DNA of 64,000 nt, taken from Micromonospora sonchi (GTDB taxonomy: Bacteria; Actinomycetota; Actinomycetes; Mycobacteriales; Micromonosporaceae). Below are positions 26,001 through 33,912 of this stretch, in pieces. Numbering within the stretch: position 1 is the stretch's first letter; every line of letters begins with the position of its first letter. The DNA is taken from NCBI RefSeq assembly GCF_014646235.1, contig NZ_BMNB01000027.1, forward strand, positions 25,501-89,500, read 5' to 3'. The notes beneath the pieces were generated by a model, which was not told where the DNA came from, did no database searches, and saw nothing but the letters and a program-made list of their open reading frames with translations. The position numbers were made by a program, and so were the translations under genes.

Positions 26001-26042
26001 GGTCGGGACCGGCGTCCGACGAGTCGGACGCCGGTCCCGACC
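26001..26042. terminator. 19-bp perfect bidirectional terminator hairpin
   Basis: Bases 26001-26019 pair perfectly with 26024-26042 around a 4-base loop (CGAG), one of the longest stems in the window. It lies 33 bases after the ThuA-fusion stop and just before the convergent dehydratase stop at 26050, so it can end transcription from both sides. Confidence 0.85.
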
Positions 26043-26049
26043 CCTGTTC

Positions 26050-27285
26050 TCAGTGCCGCGCTGTCGGCGACACCTCATGGCTGTTGCGCGGTGGTCCGGC
26101 GGCCGCCGGGAAGGGCAGCCGCCGGGCGGGTACGACCCCGTCGGCCTGCGCCAACAGTCGCTGCCCGGCCCGCTCCGGCCGGACGTTCGGCCCGTCGGCC
26201 GGCTGCGCCTGCGGCTGCCGGGCCGCAGCACGGATGAGCTGCTCGTCGACCCGTACGCCGAGTCCGGGCGAGTCCCCGAGCACGAAGGCACCGTCCTCGA
26301 CGTGCAGATCGATGGTGACGCCGACCGGTGGATGCAGGTCCTGCAACTCGCTGGTCAGATGGTTCGGCACGGAGGTCGCCGCGTGCAGCAGTCCGATCGG
26401 GCTGTTACCGATCGGGCTGACCGGCAGGTCGTGGGCGTGCGCCAGGGCGGACACCCGCAGGAAATGGGTGACTCCCCCGACCGCGGCCGTCTGGACGATG
26501 TCGACCGCGTCGGCGGCGATCAGCGGACGGTACTGCTCGAGCCCGGTGAGGTTCTCCCCGGTGGCAACTGACGCGCGGACACCCCGCCCGACGGTGGCGA
26601 GGCCTTCGGCGTCCCAGCGCCGGACGGGCTCCTCGATCCAGATCAGGTCCAGGGTGCGTTCGAGCTCCCAGATGTGCCGGACGGCCTGCTTGCGGGTCCA
26701 TGCCTCGTTGACGTCGAGCATGAGACCCGGCCGCAGTCCGTGTCCGGCCTCGGTCAGGAGCTCCCTGACCAGGGTCAGGCGATGCCGGTCGCGCTCGATG
26801 TCGAGGCCGCCCTTGAGCTTGGCGGCCCGCAGCCCGTGCCGGGCATAGTCCTCGTACGCCGAGACGAGTTCGTCGTCGGTCAGCGCGATGTCCAGGCCGG
26901 ACGCGTAGGCGGGGACCCGCCGGTCGCGTCCGCCCAGCAACCGCCACAGCGGCTGTCCGGCGGCCTGCGCCTTGATGTCCCACAGGGCGGTGTCGAGTGC
27001 CCCGATGGTGCCGAACACCGGGCCCCCGTGACCCGCCTTGAAGGTGTGCCGCAGCATGCGGTCGTACAGCGTCGTCACGGCCCGGGGGTCCTCGCCGTCG
27101 ATCGCCGCGAAGATCCGCTCGATCTCGACGTGCGGTCCGATGCCGAATCCCGAGATCCCCGCGTCGGTGTCGACGATGACGATCGGCACCGGGACCATCC
27201 CGTCGGCGAAGACCCCGTTGGCGTCGCCGACGGGTCTTCCCCATTCCTGGACGGTGGTGAGTGTCCGATATCCGGTGATCCGCAT
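26050..27285 (-). CDS. Enolase-superfamily acid-sugar dehydratase
   Basis: The 411-residue enzyme belongs to the mandelate racemase/muconate lactonising superfamily. Its capping domain is at residues 1-130 and its barrel has the KxK base motif in RAAKLKGGLDIE. The three metal ligands are Asp in LMLDVNEAW, Glu in IWIEEPV and Glu in VATGENL. Such enzymes dehydrate aldonic or uronic acids. Its place at the end of a CUT1 sugar-importer operon suggests catabolism of an acid sugar. The last 60 residues (after LGVRVDEQLIRAA) are extra, Pro/Ala-rich and probably non-essential. ATG 27285 is one base from the permease stop. Confidence 0.88.
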   Translation of the reverse strand: MRITGYRTLTTVQEWGRPVGDANGVFADGMVPVPIVIVDTDAGISGFGIGPHVEIERIFAAIDGEDPRAVTTLYDRMLRHTFKAGHGGPVFGTIGALDTALWDIKAQAAGQPLWRLLGGRDRRVPAYASGLDIALTDDELVSAYEDYARHGLRAAKLKGGLDIERDRHRLTLVRELLTEAGHGLRPGLMLDVNEAWTRKQAVRHIWELERTLDLIWIEEPVRRWDAEGLATVGRGVRASVATGENLTGLEQYRPLIAADAVDIVQTAAVGGVTHFLRVSALAHAHDLPVSPIGNSPIGLLHAATSVPNHLTSELQDLHPPVGVTIDLHVEDGAFVLGDSPGLGVRVDEQLIRAAARQPQAQPADGPNVRPERAGQRLLAQADGVVPARRLPFPAAAGPPRNSHEVSPTARH

Positions 27286-27286
27286 G

Positions 27287-28114
27287 TCAGCCCTTCGTGG
27301 AGCCGGCGGCGACGCCGTCGGCGATCTGGCGCTGGAGAAAGAGGTAGACCACCAGGACCGGTATCGCGGCGATCAGGACTCCCGAGGCGAAGGTGGGGAT
27401 GTCGTCGGAGTACTGCCCCCGCAGCGAGGTCACCCCGACCATGAGCGTCCGGTGCTCGGCCGAGGGCATCATCACCAGCGCCATGAGGACGTCGTTCCAG
27501 CAGAACAGCGTGTTGAGGATGCCGACCGACAACAGGGCCGGGGTGCCCAGCGGCAGCATGATCCGTCGGTACACGCCGTACACGCTGTTGCCGTCGATCC
27601 GGGCCGCGTCGATGATCTCTGACGGGATCATCTTGTAGTAGCTCGTCATCAGGAAGACGGTGAAGGGCAGAAACTGGGCCACGTAGACGAGAATCAACCC
27701 GGGGTACGTGTCGATGAGTGCGGTGTCGGCCATGATCCGGGCGAGCGGCACCATGACCACCTGGAACGGCACGAACAGTCCGGCGAGGCAGCCCAGGAAA
27801 AGTGCCGACGAACCGCGAAACCGAAGTTGGCTCAGGGCGAAGCCGGCCATCGACCCGAGCAGCAGCAACAGCACCACCGACAACGCCACCACGAGCAGGG
27901 AGTTGACGAAGTAGCGACTCATGCCGGCGCTGTTCCAGGCCGTGCTGATGTTGTCCCAACGCAGTGCGTCGGTGAGCGAGAACCGGTCGAGAATGTAATC
28001 GCGCCGGGTCTTCATCGCCACGTTGGCCGTGAACAGCAGTGGATAGATCGTCGCCAGCGCCAGCAGCGACATCGGAACGGCCAGCAGCCACCGGCTCAGC
28101 CGCATACCAGGCAT
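27287..28114 (-). CDS. CUT1 sugar ABC permease (MalG/UgpE-like)
   Basis: The 275-residue permease has six helices and the cytoplasmic EAA loop EIIDAARIDGNSVYGVYRRI with the conserved G, the contact point for the ATPase. It ends FLQRQIADGVAAGSTKG, the usual MalG-type tail (QRxxxxGxxxGAxKG). Its ATG overlaps the preceding stop as TGATG. No ATPase gene is in the operon; actinomycete CUT1 systems commonly share an MsiK-type ATPase encoded elsewhere. Confidence 0.92.
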   Translation of the reverse strand: MPGMRLSRWLLAVPMSLLALATIYPLLFTANVAMKTRRDYILDRFSLTDALRWDNISTAWNSAGMSRYFVNSLLVVALSVVLLLLLGSMAGFALSQLRFRGSSALFLGCLAGLFVPFQVVMVPLARIMADTALIDTYPGLILVYVAQFLPFTVFLMTSYYKMIPSEIIDAARIDGNSVYGVYRRIMLPLGTPALLSVGILNTLFCWNDVLMALVMMPSAEHRTLMVGVTSLRGQYSDDIPTFASGVLIAAIPVLVVYLFLQRQIADGVAAGSTKG

Positions 28115-29091
28115 CAGTCCTCCCTTCCCGCCCGCCTGAGCAGTTGGACCTGCAGCAACCCCACGACGAGCATGATCACGAAGAGCGCTGTCGAGGCGGC
28201 CGAGGCGAGGGCGGGCCGATTCATCTGGCCCTGCTGGATCCAGATGTAGTACTCCGGAAGGTAGGTGGATCCCTCCGGTCCGCCGCTGGTCATCACGTAG
28301 AGCAGGCCGAACATCGAGGTCAGCATCCCGACCATCGTGGTCACGAAGACGAAGGCGATGGTGCGCGACAGGCCCGGGACGATCACGTGCCGGATGACCT
28401 GGAACAGCGACGCCCCGTCCACCCGGGCCGCGTCCAGCAGCGCGGAGTCCAGGGTCGCGAACCCGGCGAGGAACACCACCAGGGCCATCCCGAAGGTCGC
28501 CCAGATGTGTACGCCAACCACCACGAACATCGCGATGTCGGGATTCCCGAGCCAGTCCACCGAACCGATGCCGACCGAGCCGAGGGCGGCGTTGAGCGGG
28601 CCGTCGAAGGCGAGCAGCAGATTGAAGATCGCGCCGACGATGACCGGGGAGAGCACCGCCGGGAAGAAGTAGACGCTGCGGTAGACCCGGTGACCGGGCA
28701 CCCGCAGGTAGATGAAGGTCGCGAGCAGCCCGGGGATCGCCACCGCCACCGGCAGCAGCAGCACCAGGAGCCCGACGTTGCCCAGCGCGGTCCGGAACAG
28801 CGGATCGTCGACCAGCTCGAGGTAGTTGTCGAGGCCGACCGGTGTCCCGTTGCGCGCACCGTCGCCGGTGAAGGAGAAGTTGACCCCGAGCAGCAGCGGG
28901 TAGAGCCGCAGCAGCACGATGATCAGGATGGCCGGGGCAACCAGGACGTACGGGGCGAGCCGCTCGGTCCGCGAGCCACCACCGGCACGCCGGGACCGGC
29001 CGCCACGGCGGGCGGCTCCACTGGCCACCGCCCCGTCGGTCCGTCCGGCCTGAGCCGGACGGACCGACGGCTGCGCATTTCCCATCGGCAC
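28114..29091 (-). CDS. CUT1 sugar ABC permease (MalF/UgpA-like)
   Basis: The 325-residue permease has a basic Gly/Arg-rich N-terminus (residues 1-45), six helices and the EAA loop LDSALLDAARVDGASLFQVI. GTG 29091 and ATG 29085 are both possible starts (MPMGNAQ or MGNAQ). It partners the downstream MalG-like permease; the binding-protein gene lies 4 bases upstream. Confidence 0.92.
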   Translation of the reverse strand: MPMGNAQPSVRPAQAGRTDGAVASGAARRGGRSRRAGGGSRTERLAPYVLVAPAILIIVLLRLYPLLLGVNFSFTGDGARNGTPVGLDNYLELVDDPLFRTALGNVGLLVLLLPVAVAIPGLLATFIYLRVPGHRVYRSVYFFPAVLSPVIVGAIFNLLLAFDGPLNAALGSVGIGSVDWLGNPDIAMFVVVGVHIWATFGMALVVFLAGFATLDSALLDAARVDGASLFQVIRHVIVPGLSRTIAFVFVTTMVGMLTSMFGLLYVMTSGGPEGSTYLPEYYIWIQQGQMNRPALASAASTALFVIMLVVGLLQVQLLRRAGRED

Positions 29092-29095
29092 AGGT

Positions 29096-30361
29096 TCAGC
29101 CCGCCTGGTCGGAAGCGGCCAGCTGCTTCACCACCTCGTCGACGGTGGCCGAACCGCTGAGCAACTGCTGGGAGAGCCGACCCATCAGATCCAGGGTCTT
29201 CGAGGAGAGCGCCACATGCAGGGCGGGCTTGCCGCCCTTGATCTCGGCGACGATCGTGGCGACGGCCGGGCCACCCGCTGACACGTCGACCGTGGTGTCG
29301 GCGGCGATCGCGCCCGCGTCGGCGTAGAAGGCCTTGAGCGCGTCGGTCGAGGTCAGCGAGCGTACGAGGTCGGCGGCGACCTTGGGGTCCTTCGTCCACT
29401 TCGCGACGGCGTAACCGATACCGCCGTCGTAGGGCAGGCTCGGGGTGGTGCCGGCGGTGACCACCGGGGCGCTCATCACGCCGAGCTTGTCGGCCGTCAG
29501 GAACTCGTTGAAGTCCTTCCAGTGCCCGACGTCCGACATCAGGCCGATGACGTGGGCGGCCTTGCCGGACTGAAAGAGGGCGAAGGCGTCGTTGAACATC
29601 GCGGTCGAGTTGGCCCCGTCGTTGTTGAGACCCGCGTCGCCGGCCTCCTTCCAGAGCTGGAAGACGCGCTTGACCGCGGGGGAGCTCCAGTCGCGTTTCC
29701 CGGCGATCCAGTCGTCGTACTCCTGCGCGGTGAGGATGCCGGACCCCAGAGCCGAGAGCCAGAACTGGATACCGGCGCCCTCCTTGTTGCCGAGGGCGAA
29801 GCACTTGGCGCCGGCCTTGACGATGGCAGCGCAGTCGGCGAGGAACTTCTCCCAGGTCGTGGCCGGGCTCGCCGGGTCGAGCCCGGCCTTCTCGTAGAGC
29901 GTCTTGTTGTAGTAGATGGGATGCCCCTGAAGCGTCACCGGGCCGGCGTAAATCTTGCCGTCCCTGGTGAAGGCGTCCCAGCCGGCCAGCCGTTCCTTGT
30001 CCTCGGCCACGTACTCGTCCAGGGGCACCAACGCGTCCACCCGGTCGCGGATCTGGCCGCCACCGTTGAACAGCATGACGTCCGGTCCCTTACCGGACTG
30101 GATCGCCGCACCGAGCAGGGTGTAATACTGATCGAACGGTTGCGCGACGAACTCGACCGCGACGTCCGGGTGCTTCCTGGCGAAGTCGGCCTTGGCCTTT
30201 TCGATGTAGGGTGCGGCGGAAGGCTCACCCGACTTCCAGTCCCACACCACCAGCTTGCCCTCCGACCCCTTCGACGAAGAGCCTGGACCTGCGGCACTGC
30301 CACAGCCGGCCATGGCCAGTCCCAACACCAAAACGGCCGACCACACTGCTCGCTGTTTCAT
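29096..30361 (-). CDS. CUT1 extracellular solute-binding lipoprotein
   Basis: The 421-residue family 1 solute-binding protein has the lipobox LAMAGCGSA (Cys20) followed by a Ser/Gly linker. Conserved elements include KLVVWDWKSGE, GPDVMLFNGGGQIRD, PIYYNKTLYEKAGLDP and FQSGKAAHVIGLMSDVG. It delivers an oligosaccharide or glycoside to the permeases below. It heads the operon, and its promoter overlaps the TGACGT-type operator at 30439-30451. The ligand is not determined by sequence. Confidence 0.92.
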   Translation of the reverse strand: MKQRAVWSAVLVLGLAMAGCGSAAGPGSSSKGSEGKLVVWDWKSGEPSAAPYIEKAKADFARKHPDVAVEFVAQPFDQYYTLLGAAIQSGKGPDVMLFNGGGQIRDRVDALVPLDEYVAEDKERLAGWDAFTRDGKIYAGPVTLQGHPIYYNKTLYEKAGLDPASPATTWEKFLADCAAIVKAGAKCFALGNKEGAGIQFWLSALGSGILTAQEYDDWIAGKRDWSSPAVKRVFQLWKEAGDAGLNNDGANSTAMFNDAFALFQSGKAAHVIGLMSDVGHWKDFNEFLTADKLGVMSAPVVTAGTTPSLPYDGGIGYAVAKWTKDPKVAADLVRSLTSTDALKAFYADAGAIAADTTVDVSAGGPAVATIVAEIKGGKPALHVALSSKTLDLMGRLSQQLLSGSATVDEVVKQLAASDQAG

Positions 30362-30425
30362 CGTTGGTCACCTCTGGAGAGTCACGTGGCTGACGGGCCT
30401 GGGGTCGACAGCCATCATTGCCGGA

Positions 30426-30454
30426 AACGTAACTCGTATGACGTGTGACGTCAA
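30426..30454 (-). promoter_or_regulatory. CUT1 operon promoter with TGACGTGTGACGT operator
   Basis: On the minus strand, -35 TTGACG (30454-30449), 17 bases and -10 TACGTT (30431-30426) form a good promoter for the binding-protein gene. On the plus strand the overlapping sequence TGACGTGTGACGT (30439-30451) is a direct repeat of TGACGT with 7-bp period and also contains the palindrome TGACGTCA (30446-30453). Its -35 overlap predicts repression, most likely by the divergent GntR regulator. Confidence 0.65.
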
Positions 30455-30512
30455 TCCTCGCTCGTACACTGGCCCCTGGCGGGCACGCCGGACAAGGCCA
30501 TTCGGAGGGGAC

Positions 30513-31283
30513 ATGACGGCATCGCAGCAGACGGGCTTGAGTGGCACACCGCCCCCGGCGTGGACCCGCCGGCCCGCCAACCTCGCCAGGGCGGTCACCG
30601 CCGAGCTGGTCGAGCGCATCGTGCGCGGGGTGCACGCACCCGGCACGCCGCTACCACCCGAGCCGATTCTCTGCGAGACCTTCTCGGTGAGCCGGACGGT
30701 CGTCCGGGAGGCGGTGAAGATCCTTCAGGAGAAGGGGCTGGTGCAGGTCCGCCAGGGCGCAGGCACCATGATCACTTCGCCGTCGAGCTGGGACATGCTC
30801 GACGAACTGGTGCTGGCGGCGACCATCGCCGAGGACGACGACCTGACAATTCTCGACGACCTCGTCGTCACCCGGCGGGTCCTCGAGTCCGACATGGCCA
30901 ACGTCGCCGCGCGGGTGGCCGACGCACAGGTCATCGACCAGTTGCGCGCCTTGGTGGACCGGATGGACGAGCTGGTCGGCGATCATGTCGCCTACCACGA
31001 GCACGACCGGGCCTTCCACGACACAATCATGCAGGCGTCCGGGAACCGCATCGCTCGCGGCGTCGTCCGGGCGCTGGAAAGTCAGGTCGTCAACACCGCC
31101 CGCTACATGGGCCGGACCGAACGCTCGCTCTGCGTGGCGTCCAACCGCGGGCACCGGCGCATCTACGAACTCATCGCCGCCCACGACCCGGACGGCGCCG
31201 CCGAGGCGATGTTCACGCACATCACCGAGGCCTGGGTCGTGCGCCGCGGCGGATCAGGCGATCCGGTCCGGCTGCGACGGTGA
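30513..31283 (+). CDS. GntR-family regulator, FadR/FCD subfamily
   Basis: The 256-residue regulator has a winged HTH at about residues 20-90 (LPPEPILCETFSVSRTVVRE, then LQEKGLVQVRQGAGT), and an all-helical FCD ligand domain from about 105. The expected metal-site residues are present in the spirit of Dxxx(x)H: EHDRAFHDTIMQASGN and a later NRGHRRIYELIAAHD. FCD regulators usually bind acid or sugar metabolites and repress. ATG 30513 follows GGAGGGG. It is divergent from the CUT1 operon and next to the secreted esterase whose promoter carries the same operator, so it is the likely local repressor. Confidence 0.9.
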   Translation: MTASQQTGLSGTPPPAWTRRPANLARAVTAELVERIVRGVHAPGTPLPPEPILCETFSVSRTVVREAVKILQEKGLVQVRQGAGTMITSPSSWDMLDELVLAATIAEDDDLTILDDLVVTRRVLESDMANVAARVADAQVIDQLRALVDRMDELVGDHVAYHEHDRAFHDTIMQASGNRIARGVVRALESQVVNTARYMGRTERSLCVASNRGHRRIYELIAAHDPDGAAEAMFTHITEAWVVRRGGSGDPVRLRR

Positions 31284-31290
31284 CAGATGA

Positions 31291-31357
31291 CCGGGGGCGG
31301 GCCCTCGGTCCACCGCGGCGGTCGGAACCGCCCGGCCACCCGAGAGCCTGCCCCCGG
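31291..31357. terminator. Branched bidirectional terminator
   Basis: CCGGGGGCGGG (31291-31301) pairs with CCTGCCCCCGG (31347-31357) with one mismatch, and inner CTCGG/CCGAG and CCGCGGCGG segments add further stems. It lies between the convergent GntR and esterase genes, 8 bases after the GntR stop. Confidence 0.6.
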
Positions 31358-31372
31358 CAGGATCAGCGCAGG

Positions 31373-32779
31373 TCAGGAGAACTGCGCGAAGAACCGCCAG
31401 ATCTCACCCTTGGTCCAGGTCGTGACCCCACTCTCGGCGTACGTCCCGTCCACCGGACCTGGCATGTGCCCGTTGTCGAACGCGGCCCACTGCACGGGAT
31501 AGCCGGCCCGGCATCCCGAGTAGGTCGTGGTGACGTGCGTACGGCTGCCCGATGCCGGCTCGCGCGGGCTCTGCTGGGTGCAACCGTTGTTCCGGACGAA
31601 GGTGTCCCGCAGCGACCGCCCCTGGCCGATACTCAGGACGTTGTCCGTGATGCCGTGCAACCCGAAGTACGCGATGGGCTGCGTCCCGCCGCTGCACCCG
31701 CTGATCTGGGCACCGGAGATCACCGCGACGGCCCGGAAGGCGTCGGCTCGCGCACAGGCCAGGGCGTAGCTCATACCGCCGCCCCAGCTGAACCCGAGCG
31801 CGAAGCGCTGGCGCGGGTTGATGCAGAGGTCGCTCTCGATTCGCCTGATCATGTCGTCGACGAACGTGACGTCCTCACCGCCGGCATTGCCCCAGCCATT
31901 GCCGAATCCCTGCGGCGCGACGAGGATCGCGCTGTTGTTGGACTGCTCCTGCTGGCCGTAGTACGACCAGGCGGCTCCGCTGGTGCCACCGTTGGAGATC
32001 TCCTGCATGGTGCCGCCGCGCCAGTGGAACGCGAAGATCAGCCGGTACGGGTTGGTGTTGTTGTAGTTGGCGGGCACCCGCAGGATGAACTGGCGGCTCT
32101 TGCCGTTGCTCTGAATCGTGTGCGTGCCGCTGGAGAGCGTCGGGGCCTTGCCGCACCCGCTGCCACCCGGCGGTGGCGTGGACGGTGGCGGGGAGGGGTC
32201 GCCGCCACCGTCCACCCGGACCAGCTGCCACTGCTGGTTGGTGCCGTTCCAGTCGGCGTACTGCACGATGTTGGCGCCGTCCGCCGTGGAGGCACCCTGC
32301 ACCTCCACCACCTTGCCGCTGTGCCGGCTGACCAGCCGGACGTGGCCTCCGTCGGAGTCGGCCAGCCGGAACTGCTGGTTCGTCCCGTTGCCGTCGGACC
32401 ACTGCACGATCGCGCCACCGTCGGCGGTCGAGAAGTTGTACACGTCGAGGACCTTGCCCGAGTGCCGGGACTTCAGCCGGTAGTAGCCACCGCCGGAGTC
32501 CACGAACTGCCACTGCTGGTTCGCGCCGTTGTTCCGCGTCCACTGGCTGATCCGCGCGCCGTCGTTGGTGGCCAGGCCGTACACGTCCAGTGCCTTGCCG
32601 CTGTTCCGGTTCACCAGCACGTACCACGCGTTGGTGTCCACCGTCGCCGCCGCCGCGGGTGCCGCGTTCGCCGCGACGAGCGTGCCCGCCACCAGGACGG
32701 CGGCGGCCGCCGCGGCCAGTCCTTGGCGCCAACGGCGTCTGCGGGGGGAGGTGGGACGAGCCTCACCGATGGCCTTCAT
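31373..32779 (-). CDS. Secreted CBM13 plus PHB-depolymerase/feruloyl-type esterase
   Basis: The 468-residue protein has a twin-Arg-rich signal (RRRRWRQG, then the hydrophobic stretch to APAAAA|T near 45), a ricin-type CBM13 at about 47-190 (three QQW/QQF repeats), a Pro/Gly linker at 193-208 and an LpqC/Esterase_PHB alpha/beta hydrolase at about 212-468. The proposed triad is Ser331 in GFSWGGG, Asp379 in GLHGITD and His438 in DNGHMPG. Related enzymes release ferulate or acetate from xylan or pectin. Its promoter shares the operator of the neighbouring CUT1 operon, linking polymer de-esterification to uptake. Confidence 0.88.
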   Translation of the reverse strand: MKAIGEARPTSPRRRRWRQGLAAAAAAVLVAGTLVAANAAPAAAATVDTNAWYVLVNRNSGKALDVYGLATNDGARISQWTRNNGANQQWQFVDSGGGYYRLKSRHSGKVLDVYNFSTADGGAIVQWSDGNGTNQQFRLADSDGGHVRLVSRHSGKVVEVQGASTADGANIVQYADWNGTNQQWQLVRVDGGGDPSPPPSTPPPGGSGCGKAPTLSSGTHTIQSNGKSRQFILRVPANYNNTNPYRLIFAFHWRGGTMQEISNGGTSGAAWSYYGQQEQSNNSAILVAPQGFGNGWGNAGGEDVTFVDDMIRRIESDLCINPRQRFALGFSWGGGMSYALACARADAFRAVAVISGAQISGCSGGTQPIAYFGLHGITDNVLSIGQGRSLRDTFVRNNGCTQQSPREPASGSRTHVTTTYSGCRAGYPVQWAAFDNGHMPGPVDGTYAESGVTTWTKGEIWRFFAQFS

Positions 32780-32996
32780 GCTCCACTCCTTCGATCGGGG
32801 CCACCCGCGAGCACGGGCCTGCCCTGGCGTGTGTGCCGGCGTCCGGTGGTGGCGTCAGCACGTCGGGGGGTTGTGCGGGTTCGGCCACCGTGCCCACGGC
32901 GGCCGGCAACGCGACGGGCCCACGGAGCGAAGCAGGCCCGCTCATCCACGGTGGTGCACATCAGGCTCCCGGCAGCCACGTGACCCGCTGCTGAGA

Positions 32997-33025
32997 AAGT
33001 TAGCGCTCACAACGTCATACGTCAA
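32997..33025 (-). promoter_or_regulatory. Esterase promoter with TGACGTATGACGT operator
   Basis: On the minus strand, -35 TTGACG (33025-33020), 17 bases and -10 TAACTT (33002-32997) precede the esterase gene. The sequence TGACGTATGACGT (33024-33012) overlaps the -35. It matches the site at the CUT1 promoter at 12 of 13 bases, though in opposite orientation relative to the transcript. A second TTGACA lies at 33039-33034. The leader to the esterase ATG is about 210 bases. Confidence 0.65.
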
Positions 33026-33061
33026 ACGACAGATGTCAATTGATTCGCGCGCGACGGGAAG

Positions 33062-33655
33062 TCAGGACGTAGGCATGAGGCCGAGGGCGGCCAGCAGCAT
33101 CGGGACAGCCAGCAGGATCACGCCCAGCACCACTGGGGCACCCAGCACGCCGAGGACGGCGACGCCTTTCCGGAGCGCGAAGCGCCGCGACCAGGAGATT
33201 GCCAGGGCGCCGTAGCCGGCGGTGAGCACCAGGAAGAAGAGCACGTAACCGACTCCGGCCGGGTCGATCTGGTCGGCGGTGCCCGTCAGGCCCGAAGCCA
33301 TGCCGACGGCTTGCATCACGCTGCCCAGGGCGTACACGCCGAGCATCGCAAAGGCTCCCCACAACAGCACACCCAGCCCCGCTGGAGGGAGAAACCTCGG
33401 ACGTTTCGCGACCGACATCAGTGCCACAGCCGCCCCCATGGCCTTCAACCCGACGACAAGCCAGTTCATCACGGCGATCGCGCGGACGTACTCGACATGG
33501 GGGCCGTCGGCGAAGTGGCCGGTCATCTCGAAGACGATGTTGACGATCGCGAACATGATGCAGCACAGAGCCATCAGATGACCGATCACGGTGATACCGG
33601 CGCCGGGTCGGGCAGAGGCTTGGGAACGATCGTTTGCGAGAGCAGCGGAAGCCAT
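33062..33655 (-). CDS. Integral membrane protein of unknown function
   Basis: The 197-residue protein has six predicted helices: ITVIGHLMALCCIMFAIVNIV, a segment around NWLVVGLKAMGAAVALM, PPAGLGVLLWGAFAMLGVYA, GYVLFFLVLTAGYGALAISW and a C-terminal pair ending LAVPMLLAALGLMPTS. No catalytic or transport motif is recognisable. The chosen ATG 33655 precedes MASAALAN; a longer frame upstream lacks hydrophobic or biased sequence. It stands alone, with no obvious operon partner. Confidence 0.75.
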   Translation of the reverse strand: MASAALANDRSQASARPGAGITVIGHLMALCCIMFAIVNIVFEMTGHFADGPHVEYVRAIAVMNWLVVGLKAMGAAVALMSVAKRPRFLPPAGLGVLLWGAFAMLGVYALGSVMQAVGMASGLTGTADQIDPAGVGYVLFFLVLTAGYGALAISWSRRFALRKGVAVLGVLGAPVVLGVILLAVPMLLAALGLMPTS

Positions 33656-33859
33656 GCCACCAGTCAATTCGAATCCTGCGACCGAGTCCTCCCTCGGGCG
33701 GGGGAGATCGACATCTCGGACTCCCGCCGGAGTGGGAGTCGCGACATCGCCCGAAACGTGGACGGCATCTCGTGCCGCGCTCCGGCCGGGTTGAGGCCGC
33801 GAGTTGTGGGTGTCATGGCGGCGGATCGGACGGGTTGCCACCCGGCCCAGCACACGGAC

Positions 33860-33896
33860 GAGCCCCGGTCGATCGCGGGTGGATCGACCGGGGCTC
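33860..33896. terminator. katG terminator hairpin
   Basis: GAGCCCCGGTCGATC (33860-33874) pairs perfectly with GATCGACCGGGGCTC (33882-33896) around a 7-base loop. It lies 17 bases past the katG stop on the minus strand. Confidence 0.8.
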
Positions 33897-33912
33897 GCCG
33901 GTTGGGGCCGGA

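Noticed and set aside
33660..33680. TTCGAATCC resembling a tRNA T-loop
   Set aside because: No acceptor, D or anticodon stems can be folded around it, and no discriminator region is present.
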